DNA of 64,000 nucleotides from Parvularcula sp039818345 (GTDB lineage Bacteria > Pseudomonadota > Alphaproteobacteria > Caulobacterales > Parvularculaceae): assembly GCA_039818345.1 (NCBI GenBank), contig JBCBUC010000011.1, positions 39,027 through 103,026 of the forward strand, given 5' to 3'. The number at the start of each line of letters is the position of its first letter. The stretch's first letter is position 1. The position numbers were made by a program, and so were the translations under genes. The notes below the pieces were generated by a model. That model ran no database searches, was not told where the DNA came from, and worked only from the letters and a program-made list of their open reading frames with translations. This document shows, piece after piece, positions 18,187 to 25,423 of the stretch.

Positions 18187-18507
18187 CTAAAAGGGAAGCT
18201 TCATTCCCGGCGGCAAAGGAAGGCCAGCGGTCATCTCTTTCATTTTCTCCGCCGTGTCAGCCTCAAGCTTGGCCTTGGCGTCATTGATCGCGGCTGCGAC
18301 TAAATCTTCGAGCACCTCTTTATCGTCCTCGGAGAACATGGCCGGGTCAATCGCCACTTTGCGCGCATAACCCTTGCCATTCATCACGACACGGACAAGG
18401 CCGCCACCAGCAACACCTTCGGCTTCTAAAGCGGCGAGGCTTTCTTGCGCCTCTTGCATTTTTTGCTGCAGGCCAGCCGCCTGCTTCATCATTTGCTGAA
18501 AATCCAT
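18187..18507 (-). CDS. YbaB/EbfC-family nucleoid-associated protein
   Basis: 106 residues from ATG 18507 (MDFQQMMKQA); an earlier in-frame start would add eight residues. The N-terminal coiled coil AAGLQQKMQEAQESLAAL, VRVVMNGKGYARKVAIDPAM and the C-terminal AAINDAKAKLEADTAEKMKEMTAGLPLPPGMKLPF are diagnostic. It binds DNA as a dimer. Its place between dnaX and recR is conserved across bacteria. Confidence 0.95.
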   Translation of the reverse strand: MDFQQMMKQAAGLQQKMQEAQESLAALEAEGVAGGGLVRVVMNGKGYARKVAIDPAMFSEDDKEVLEDLVAAAINDAKAKLEADTAEKMKEMTAGLPLPPGMKLPF

Positions 18508-18582
18508 CGTCACCACGCGTTGTTGCGTCAAATGCTCAAGCGAAAATCGTCATCGAACGAGAACGTTAGTCGGGCCCCTCCG

Positions 18583-18876
18583 TCAACCGCTCATCATGGC
18601 AAGCAATTGACGCGGGAAGTAGAAAGACGTCGCCGACAGGCCCATGCCGGTCACAAAGAGCGCCACCCATTGCGACACACCGGGCAAAGGATTATCGTCT
18701 GACTGCAAATGCGCCAGCAAAAACATACTGGTGGCGAGGATCAACACAAGCACCAAGCCGCCGGGAAGAATCCAAAACGCCGTGGGATAAGTCGGGTCGG
18801 GAATACTGCCCACCACCATTTCGGCAACGACAATGATATAGGCGACAATAAAGAGCAGCAGCCTGAACGCGAACAT
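18583..18876 (-). CDS. small membrane protein, hypothetical
   Basis: 97 residues from ATG 18876. Three hydrophobic segments are visible: LLLFIVAYIIVVAEMVVG, AFWILPGGLVLVLILATSMFLLAHL, and WVALFVTGMGLSATSFYF. No family recognised. It is inserted between dnaX and ybaB, both on the same strand, and is probably co-transcribed with them. Confidence 0.65.
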   Translation of the reverse strand: MFAFRLLLFIVAYIIVVAEMVVGSIPDPTYPTAFWILPGGLVLVLILATSMFLLAHLQSDDNPLPGVSQWVALFVTGMGLSATSFYFPRQLLAMMSG

Positions 18877-18952
18877 ACCCAACCCCTGTTTTGCTTCCGC
18901 AACAGCTTAACGCATTTCCTGCGGGGCGAAAGGCGTTGGCCCAGCGCCGCAA

Positions 18953-20524
18953 TCAGTCGGCTTGGATAGGTCGAACTTGCGAGATCGTGGCGCCAGGGAA
19001 GGTCTTGAGCGCCTCCCGCACCAGCGGGTGGTTTTCGATGGCCTGGGTCCTGGCTTCGCGCAACGTCGGCTGGGCCGATCCCGCATCGCCCAGCACCACA
19101 TCCCAAGCGCCACCGGTCCACGCGATCAAACCGGCTTGGATCTTTTGCGCCAGATCCCCTGGTGCGGCGTCACCCATGGCAATCGTCAGGGTCTCGCCCT
19201 CCAACGCAATAAAGTGCACCGCGTGCTCAATCTGTTGGCTGAGCACCACATCGCCGTGTTGAGCGGCGAGCTTGGCGATATCAGCAAGACTTGTTGGCGG
19301 TGCCGCGCTTTGCGGTGAGGCTTCAGCTGTCGGCGGCGGTGTTGGGATAGCCGTTGGGGCCGGCATCTCTCCACCGCCGGCAAGCACCTCGCCTGGGGTG
19401 GGCAAAGCACTCGCATAGGCAAGCCGGACAAGACCAATCTCGGCTGCGGCCGCTGGATCAGGCGCGTTTTGGACCTCTTGCAGCGCCTTCATCAAAAGCG
19501 ACCACGTCCGTGTGAGGGCGGGTAAAACAAAGCTCGCCGCTAGACGGGAGGCCGCTTCGGCATCGGTGCTGCCTGCGGGGCCGTGGCTGGACGCACCATC
19601 GCCCGCCACTTTCGTCCGTGTGATGAGGTGTGTGATATCGAGCAGGTCGCGCATGATCTCCGCTGGATCCGCGCCATAATCATATTGATGACGGAACTGC
19701 GCGAGGGCGTCCGCTGTGTCGCCGCGAAGCGCGGCCTCGAGCATGACCCAGCTTTGGCCGCGGTCAGCAAGACCGATCATCTGGCGCACGGGATCCGCCG
19801 CGATCGCCTCGCCCTCGCGGCTCAGGATGGCTTGATCAAGCAGCGAAAGCCCATCCCGCACAGACCCTTGCGCCGCGCGCGCCAACAGATCGAGCGCCTC
19901 ATCATCGGCTGTCACCCCCTCTTTCTCAGCGATCGAGCCAAGATGGCGAGCGAGGGTTGGTCCATCAAACCGCTTTAGATCGAAACGCTGACAACGGGAA
20001 AGCACCGTGACCGGAACTTTTCGAATTTCCGTCGTTGCAAAGATGAATTTTACATGCGGCGGCGGTTCTTCGAGGGTCTTCAAGAACGCATTAAAGGCGT
20101 TCTTTGACAGCATGTGGACCTCATCAACGATGTACACTTTGTACCGGCCGACGGTCGGTGCATAGCGCACGCCCTCGATCAGCTCCCTGATATCATCAAC
20201 CCCTGTCCGTGAAGCGGCATCCATTTCAATGACATCAGGATGGCGCCCCTCAGCGATGGCGCGGCAGTGGCGGCCCTCCACCGGCATATCCACCGTCGGC
20301 GCGTCCACCTCGTCGGTTTCATAGTTTAAGGCACGCGCCATGATCCGCGCGGTGGTCGTCTTTCCCACCCCGCGTACACCGGTCAGGATAAAGGCGTGGG
20401 CGATCCGGTCTGCGGTGAATGCGTTACGCAGCGTTCGGATCATCACCTCATGGCCGAGAAGGTCATCGAACGATGTCGGGCGATATTTCCGCGCGAGGAC
20501 TTGATAGGGGGCGGTTTGGGTCAC
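18953..20524 (-). CDS. dnaX: DNA polymerase III subunit gamma/tau
   Basis: 523 residues from a GTG (MTQTAPYQVLARKYRP). Walker A GVRGVGKTTTAR is at residues 49-60, Walker B is YIVDEVHML, the sensor region is FATTEIRKVPVTVLSRCQRF, and EAASRT-type contacts appear as EMDAASRTGVDD. This is the clamp-loader ATPase. The zinc module normally has four Cys, but only one remains here (near residue 87, EGRHCRAI), a pattern I also associate with other Alphaproteobacteria. The C-terminal region is Pro/Ala-rich, then folded as in tau. Confidence 0.95.
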   Translation of the reverse strand: MTQTAPYQVLARKYRPTSFDDLLGHEVMIRTLRNAFTADRIAHAFILTGVRGVGKTTTARIMARALNYETDEVDAPTVDMPVEGRHCRAIAEGRHPDVIEMDAASRTGVDDIRELIEGVRYAPTVGRYKVYIVDEVHMLSKNAFNAFLKTLEEPPPHVKFIFATTEIRKVPVTVLSRCQRFDLKRFDGPTLARHLGSIAEKEGVTADDEALDLLARAAQGSVRDGLSLLDQAILSREGEAIAADPVRQMIGLADRGQSWVMLEAALRGDTADALAQFRHQYDYGADPAEIMRDLLDITHLITRTKVAGDGASSHGPAGSTDAEAASRLAASFVLPALTRTWSLLMKALQEVQNAPDPAAAAEIGLVRLAYASALPTPGEVLAGGGEMPAPTAIPTPPPTAEASPQSAAPPTSLADIAKLAAQHGDVVLSQQIEHAVHFIALEGETLTIAMGDAAPGDLAQKIQAGLIAWTGGAWDVVLGDAGSAQPTLREARTQAIENHPLVREALKTFPGATISQVRPIQAD

Positions 20525-20680
20525 CGCTCACCTTAACCTTGATAAGGCAGGAAACAAAAGGGCTTCAGCCGATCTTGGCGGCGCAGAATTTATCAAGAAT
20601 GGCAAGAGACTAGACGCGCAGCGGTTGTCGAGGGATGATTGGTGCCGAAGGGAAGTTGTAATTCACGCCGAGGGCCCGCC

Positions 20681-20971
20681 ATGGCAACGCTGCAAATCGC
20701 GCATATCCGCGAGCAACAAACAGATCTCATCATCGTCCCGCTGGATGTCAAATTTGGCTACCGCAAGAACCGGCGGCAGGACGATATCCTGTTCGATATC
20801 AAACAGGCCGCCAGAAGGGCTGGCCTCAAGGGTCATGTTGTGCCCGTTTGGCTCGATGACGACCACAAGCAGATGAAGTTCATGGCGCCGGAAGCCTGGC
20901 ACCCTTTTTTCAACAGCATTGACTGGCCATGGATGACCAAGCGCCTCAATAAAACGCTCGAGATCGAGTAG
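20681..20971 (+). CDS. conserved hypothetical protein
   Basis: 96 residues from ATG 20681. It begins ATLQIAHIREQQTDLIIVPLD and ends with WHPFFNSIDWPWMTKRLNKTLEIE. It is soluble, mixed alpha/beta and rich in charged residues. I do not recognise a domain, though small alphaproteobacterial proteins of this sort exist. It is divergent from dnaX and convergent with the TetR gene. Confidence 0.65.
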   Translation: MATLQIAHIREQQTDLIIVPLDVKFGYRKNRRQDDILFDIKQAARRAGLKGHVVPVWLDDDHKQMKFMAPEAWHPFFNSIDWPWMTKRLNKTLEIE

Positions 20972-21089
20972 AATTGGCGAAAGATCGGCCTACTGATCTC
21001 AATCGTCACAGCCCCGTCGCGCCCGGTTGATCGCATCGTCCCGTCGAGCTGACGCGGGGGAGTTGGACGAAGGGCCCTTTGATCAACCG

Positions 21090-21728
21090 CTAAGATCGGC
21101 TGACCAATAAAGCGCGAAAATGCGCCTCCATCATCGCAATGTACTGATCAATAACGTCGTCGGGTGGATCACCGTTTTCATCGACCAGGATGCTGAGGCG
21201 CACGACGTGCCCCCAAAGGTGGCAGACGAGCAATGCTGTCGCGCGAATGGCCGTCTCATCAATTGGGTCGCCCGCCAGCGTTAGGAGCCGTTCGGTAATC
21301 CTGGCGGCATTGGCCTGCGAGTTGGCAAAGTCCGCATCCTGCAGCGCAGGCTCCATGGTTGGTGAGGTCCAGATCACGAAAAGCGTCGGCCGCGCCTTCA
21401 CGAGCGCAACGTGCTCTTTGATCAGCGCGCTTATTCCCTCAAGGACACCGTCGACCGACTGCACACCCTCAAGCCCGGTCCGCAGGGACTGATCGATCGG
21501 CTCCATCTCCCGGGCAAAGAGCCTGGCCACGAGCGCCGTGCGACTGGGGAAGAATTGATAGAGTGACCCGATCGGCACCCCAGCGCGTTCAGCCACGGTG
21601 GTCATTTTGAAATCGAGATGACCTTGCTCAACCGCAAGACCCGCGGCGGCATCGAGAATGGCTGCGACCCGGGCGCGTCCTCGCGCCTGAGCGGGCTCCT
21701 TCCAAGCAAGCACCGAGGGTTTGGTCAT
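21090..21728 (-). CDS. TetR-family transcriptional regulator
   Basis: 212 residues from ATG 21728. The N-terminal helix-turn-helix spans ARVAAILDAAAGLAVEQG through FKMTTVAERAGVPIGSLYQFFPSRTALVARLF. The ligand-binding domain has no recognisable effector class. It is divergent from a membrane protein/GNAT pair, and two 15-bp sites lie in the shared 66-base promoter region, so it probably represses both directions until a ligand binds. Confidence 0.93.
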   Translation of the reverse strand: MTKPSVLAWKEPAQARGRARVAAILDAAAGLAVEQGHLDFKMTTVAERAGVPIGSLYQFFPSRTALVARLFAREMEPIDQSLRTGLEGVQSVDGVLEGISALIKEHVALVKARPTLFVIWTSPTMEPALQDADFANSQANAARITERLLTLAGDPIDETAIRATALLVCHLWGHVVRLSILVDENGDPPDDVIDQYIAMMEAHFRALLVSRS

Positions 21729-21731
21729 GGC

Positions 21732-21780
21732 TTGACATAACATGAGAATTCCTCATAATTCAAATATGAATATTCCTCAT
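21732..21780 (+). promoter_or_regulatory. promoter with two TetR-type operator sites
   Basis: TTGACA (21732-21737) and CATAAT (21754-21759), 16 bases apart, form a sigma-70-like promoter reading toward 21795. The near-identical 15-mers ATGAGAATTCCTCAT (21742-21756) and ATGAATATTCCTCAT (21766-21780) fall in the spacer and just after the -10. Each has inverted ATGA/TCAT ends, and the sites repeat at a 24-bp period. Occupancy would block RNA polymerase. Confidence 0.65.
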
Positions 21781-21794
21781 GTTTGGAGAAAGCG

Positions 21795-22175
21795 ATGACG
21801 CCCCTTGGCCTCCTTTTGATCACCAAAATCGTTGTGACGGGTTTGTTGATCGGCATCCCATTTCTTGTCCTGCCCCGGGGAATGGTGGCGCGACTGTCTG
21901 GATATGAAGCCACCCCGGTTCTTTATCGGCTCTATGGCCTTGCGATCATTGCGCTGTTGGTTGGCTATGGTGGTGGCCTGGTGCAGACATGGAACGGAAC
22001 GTTTCCCTGGGGTGTTGCTGCCATGGGAATTGTGTCGAATGGCGGTGCAGCGATCACATTGCTGATAACAGGACAAGCAAGAACCATGCGATTACTGACA
22101 GCCTTTTTTGCCTTGATCGCTGCTGGATTGGTGGCAGCGGCGATGATGCCAGAGGCGGCGTTGTGGACGCTGTGA
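21795..22175 (+). CDS. small integral membrane protein, hypothetical
   Basis: 126 residues with four predicted membrane segments: GLLLITKIVVTGLLIGIPFLVL, VLYRLYGLAIIALLVGYGGGLV, WGVAAMGIVSNGGAAITLLI, and LLTAFFALIAAGLVAAAMM. No transporter motif is recognised. ATG 21795 is preferred over an in-frame TTG at 21783. The end overlaps the GNAT start by one base (TGATG), and the gene lies directly behind the TetR-regulated promoter. Confidence 0.75.
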   Translation: MTPLGLLLITKIVVTGLLIGIPFLVLPRGMVARLSGYEATPVLYRLYGLAIIALLVGYGGGLVQTWNGTFPWGVAAMGIVSNGGAAITLLITGQARTMRLLTAFFALIAAGLVAAAMMPEAALWTL

Positions 22176-22774
22176 TGAAGCCAGTTGCCGAAAAAGTGGG
22201 TACCGATGATTTGGGCATCGTCGCCAAGACGATCGCCGAGGCGTTTGCTGATGATCCGATCACGCAATGGACCTTTGGCAAGCCGGATCTTTTTCGCCGA
22301 ACACTCGTTTCACTGATGAAAGACGTTTATCTGCGACGCGGGTTCATCACAAAATCCGGCGACAAAGCCGCTTCTGTGTGGCTGCGACCGGGAGAAAGTG
22401 CGGAGAGCTCCCTTATGGGCGTTCTTCAGTATATCGGATCGACCGTGCCGCGGGCAGGATTTGGCCCGTTGATCCGAGGCATGCGGCTCGATGCTCGGAT
22501 GGGCGCCCTCAAACCCCAAACCCCGCTTCTCTATCTTTTTCTCGTTGGTGTCCGGCCCGGAGCGCAAGGTCAGGGTCTTGGAAGTCTCTTGATCAAGGAC
22601 GGTCTGCAAATGGCCGACAAAGGCGGCTTCCCCGCCTATCTTGAGAGCAGCAAAGAAGAGAATATTCCCCTCTACCAGCGGCACGGCTTCGAAGTGGTCC
22701 AGGAAGCGCGGGTTGATGACACCTCACCGCCCTTTTGGACGATGATCAGGCAGCCGCGCCCCGTCGCGGCCTAA
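22175..22774 (+). CDS. GNAT-family N-acetyltransferase
   Basis: 199 residues from ATG 22175, overlapping the preceding stop. The acetyl-CoA-binding A motif is LFLVGVRPGAQGQGLGSLLIKDGLQMADKGG (fold positions about 125-155), followed by AYLESSKEENIPLYQRHGFEVVQEA. Together with the membrane protein it forms a two-gene unit controlled by the divergent TetR protein. Substrate unknown; acetylation of a toxic amine would suit the arrangement but is inference. Confidence 0.88.
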   Translation: MKPVAEKVGTDDLGIVAKTIAEAFADDPITQWTFGKPDLFRRTLVSLMKDVYLRRGFITKSGDKAASVWLRPGESAESSLMGVLQYIGSTVPRAGFGPLIRGMRLDARMGALKPQTPLLYLFLVGVRPGAQGQGLGSLLIKDGLQMADKGGFPAYLESSKEENIPLYQRHGFEVVQEARVDDTSPPFWTMIRQPRPVAA

Positions 22775-22808
22775 GACAGAACACCAACTCTTCATCTCTG
22801 TGCATGAG

Positions 22809-22903
22809 GTGGAAAGCCGACGCGACCCGCAGCGAAACTCGTTACGGCTGCTTCCTTCCGGACCTGACCGGGTTGGCGAGGACTGCGTCCGCGCGGCCTT
22901 CCT
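22809..22903 (-). ncRNA. ffs: small signal recognition particle RNA (4.5S type)
   Basis: The minus strand carries the universal SRP core GGTCAGGTCCGGAAGGAAGC followed by AGCC, with the GGAA tetraloop and both sides of the asymmetric loop that Ffh binds. The flanks close a long stem: GGAAGGCCGCGC at the 5' side against GCGTCGGCTTTCC at the 3' side. Ends are estimated from this pairing. The 5' end lies directly at the stop of the upstream hydrolase gene, so its promoter must be inside that gene or the RNA is processed from a longer transcript. Confidence 0.93.
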
Positions 22904-23959
22904 TTAAGGCATATCGCTCGGCGACGGCTCGGGTGCAAGGGGCGCTTCTCCCAAGTCGTCTTCCGGCGTCTCTTCCTCCGCAAAGGGCATGGGCTCTGGC
23001 ACATAGACCGGTGGGAAGATCTCTTGGTCGAGGAAAGCCCGCACATCGGCGCCAAAGAGCGCTGGGACCTCTTCCATCGGCGCGTGTCCAACACCTTGAT
23101 AGATGATGGCCCGCGCATTCGGCATACGTTCCACAAAGACATCGGCAGCGCTTGGGTGAATCAATGGATCTTCATCACCAAAGACCACCAGCGTTGGCGC
23201 GGTCACTTCGTTTAAGCGGTCCGAAAGGTCAGCCCGTTCGCTTGAAAACTGATCGGCCATCGCTTGGCGATTGCCCGGATAGCGCAGGAGCTCCCAGTAC
23301 CGATCGACCATCGCATCATCGATCACCTCGTGTTTGCTCAACGTCCCATAAATCGAATTCTCGATCGCGGCGCGCGGTGTCAGCTTGGTGCTCGCCAGCC
23401 GCCCGATCGGGTTCTGCAAGATCCTGAAGCCCAGGTTCGACCGCTCAACGAAGCTCTGCGGAATGCCTGCCGCGTCCACCAGCACCAGCGCTTTGACGCG
23501 ATCGGGACGGGCGATCGCGTCCCGCCAGGCAACCCATCCGCCCATTGAGTTCCCAATCAAAACAGCTTCATCGATCCCCTCAGCCGCAAAGATCGCATCG
23601 AGGCCATCGGCCATCGCGTCATAGGTGTATTGGCGATCGGGATGGGGGCCGGTGAGGCCATGACCAGGCTGATCATAAGCGATCACCCGATAACCGTCCT
23701 CCAGCGTCGCGCGAAGCTGTTCCCATGTGTGAAGGCTCGCTGATGTCCCGTGGATGAGGATCACGGCCGGGGCATCATCAGGTCCTGACACCCGGTAATG
23801 CACCTGCATCCCGCCGGTGGCCGGTGCGTAAAGCGCTTCTGGCCCACCATACTTCGCCTTCATCTCGTCAACATCAGTGTCAGGGGTCCAAAGCGCAGCA
23901 ACACCGCCGCCCAGAACAAGCAGCACCAGCAAGAGAAGGATCGTCAAAAACCGGCGCAT
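22904..23959 (-). CDS. alpha/beta-fold hydrolase, membrane-anchored or exported
   Basis: 351 residues from ATG 23959. The N-terminal FLTILLLLVLLVLGGGVAAL is a signal anchor. The hydrolase core has the oxyanion HGTSASLHTWE, nucleophile elbow LIGNSMGGWVAW, acid VFGDEDPLIHP and GVGHAPMEEVP with the catalytic His. The C-terminal 40 residues are acidic and Pro-rich. Resembles haloalkane-dehalogenase/epoxide-hydrolase-like esterases; substrate unknown. ffs follows immediately on the same strand. Confidence 0.88.
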   Translation of the reverse strand: MRRFLTILLLLVLLVLGGGVAALWTPDTDVDEMKAKYGGPEALYAPATGGMQVHYRVSGPDDAPAVILIHGTSASLHTWEQLRATLEDGYRVIAYDQPGHGLTGPHPDRQYTYDAMADGLDAIFAAEGIDEAVLIGNSMGGWVAWRDAIARPDRVKALVLVDAAGIPQSFVERSNLGFRILQNPIGRLASTKLTPRAAIENSIYGTLSKHEVIDDAMVDRYWELLRYPGNRQAMADQFSSERADLSDRLNEVTAPTLVVFGDEDPLIHPSAADVFVERMPNARAIIYQGVGHAPMEEVPALFGADVRAFLDQEIFPPVYVPEPMPFAEEETPEDDLGEAPLAPEPSPSDMP

Positions 23960-24107
23960 CAGTGCCTCCCGTAACATGCATCACTTTGCTGTTTTCACGG
24001 GCAATACCCGATCCAGCCCGTCGATGCCAATTGGCTCGCAACAGAATGTCTGTTCGCTTTTGCCGTGGGCTGTGCTTCGAGGACCCAAGACGACGGGAGA
24101 ACAAAGC

Positions 24108-24428
24108 GTGGCGTGGCTGATCCTTTTCACCGCAGGGTTGTTGGAGATCGTTTGGGCCCTGGCGCTAAAACAGTCGGAGGGCTTCACCAAACTGGGGCCC
24201 ATGCTGATTGTCGTCCCGACGGCCGCCGCGAGCTTTTGGCTCTTGGCGATTGCCATGCGCGCACTTCCTGCCGGCACAGCCTATGCGGTGTGGACAGGGA
24301 TTGGCGCGACCGGTGTGGCGGGCATTGAGATCATGCTCGGCCAGGCCCCGACGACCGCCATACGCATCATGTCGATTGGCGCGATCGTTGCGGGTATTAT
24401 CGGCCTACGCCTTTCCTCGGGCAGCTGA
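24108..24428 (+). CDS. SMR-family efflux protein, SugE/Gdx type
   Basis: 106 residues from a GTG, with four membrane helices as in small multidrug resistance proteins. LEIVWALALKQSEGFTKL holds the essential membrane Glu, and PAGTAYAVWTGIGATGVAGIEIMLG matches the signature of the SugE/Gdx branch, which exports guanidinium in exchange for protons. I looked for a guanidine riboswitch upstream and did not find a convincing one. Gdx specificity is therefore by sequence type only. Confidence 0.88.
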   Translation: MAWLILFTAGLLEIVWALALKQSEGFTKLGPMLIVVPTAAASFWLLAIAMRALPAGTAYAVWTGIGATGVAGIEIMLGQAPTTAIRIMSIGAIVAGIIGLRLSSGS

Positions 24429-24505
24429 AGCGGGCGCTTGTGATTTGGGCTCAGCCGCGCTTTGACCTAGCGTCCAGTGATGTTGCCTCGCTGTTTGTCT
24501 AGGAG

Positions 24506-25420
24506 ATGCGCAAGATGCTCCACGGGAATCCAAACGCCTTTGCGGTCAATCCCATCGATCGTGCCAATAATCAGCGCAAAGACGCAGACTGGCTAAACGC
24601 ACAAGAAAACCACGCCGATGCGCAGATGTTGATTGTGCATCGTGGACAAGTACTCATCGAACGCGGCGAGAACAGCTCGACCATCCTGTGGCTCACCTTG
24701 GCTGCTCGCAGCGCCCTGCCAACGTTAAACTGTGAAATGGTGCTCTTGGGATTGCTCAACGAGCAGCCTGTCTTTGCGTGTGACACCTCAGCGTCGGAGG
24801 AGCCTCCGTTTGCTGATCTTGGGAGCTATGCGCCGTTGCGCAGCCTCGCGCCCTTTCTGTCCCCTGAGGAATTGGGAACCGCCGGGCAGGCGCTATGGCT
24901 TCTTGATTGGCATCGCCGCCATCAATTCTGTGCAGAGCATGGCGGCGAGACGGTGTCCGCTGAAGGCGGGTATAAGCGCATCAACCCCAAAACCGGGACT
25001 GAGCATTTTCCAAGGACCGACCCGGTGGCGATTGTGCTTCCTTACCGTGAGGATTCGGTTTGCCTCGGTCGCGGGCCGCAATTCCCGCGCGGCTTTGTCT
25101 CTGCATTTGCGGGCTATTTGGAACCAGGAGAGACGGTCGAGATGTGCGGCGCGAGGGAGCTTCTTGAGGAAACCGGGCTCCAAGCGCTCAGCATGGAGTA
25201 TGTGTTCAGCCAACCCTGGCCGTTTCCTTCCTCTCTGATGATGGGCTTTCTTGCTGAGGTGACGGACAAATCTCTTACTCTTGACACCGAAGAAATCGAA
25301 GAAGCGCATTGGTTCACCCGCGAGGAACTGACCAAAATGCTGCAAGGCGAAGGGCGCTTTGCTGTCCCGCCAGAGTTCGCCATTGCCCATCATTTGATCC
25401 GGCATTGGGTGGAGCGCTAG
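24506..25420 (+). CDS. nudC: NAD(+)/NADH diphosphatase (Nudix)
   Basis: 304 residues from ATG 24506, preceded by AGGAG close to the start. The C-terminal Nudix box GYLEPGETVEMCGARELLEETG is at about 201-222, and the NudC-specific SQPWPFPSSLMMGF follows. It cleaves NADH/NAD+ to NMN(H) and AMP and can remove NAD caps from RNA. The zinc ribbon before the catalytic domain has decayed: the FCAEHGG-GGYKRINPKTGTEHFPRTDP region keeps the spacing but only one of four Cys. Confidence 0.9.
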   Translation: MRKMLHGNPNAFAVNPIDRANNQRKDADWLNAQENHADAQMLIVHRGQVLIERGENSSTILWLTLAARSALPTLNCEMVLLGLLNEQPVFACDTSASEEPPFADLGSYAPLRSLAPFLSPEELGTAGQALWLLDWHRRHQFCAEHGGETVSAEGGYKRINPKTGTEHFPRTDPVAIVLPYREDSVCLGRGPQFPRGFVSAFAGYLEPGETVEMCGARELLEETGLQALSMEYVFSQPWPFPSSLMMGFLAEVTDKSLTLDTEEIEEAHWFTREELTKMLQGEGRFAVPPEFAIAHHLIRHWVER

Positions 25421-25423
25421 TGC

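Noticed and set aside
23978..24107. Guanidine (ykkC) riboswitch before the SMR gene
   Set aside because: A GACGACGGGAGA stretch resembles the 3' end of ykkC RNA, but the other conserved elements (such as GGTCCGAGAG) are missing and no stable fold was seen by eye.
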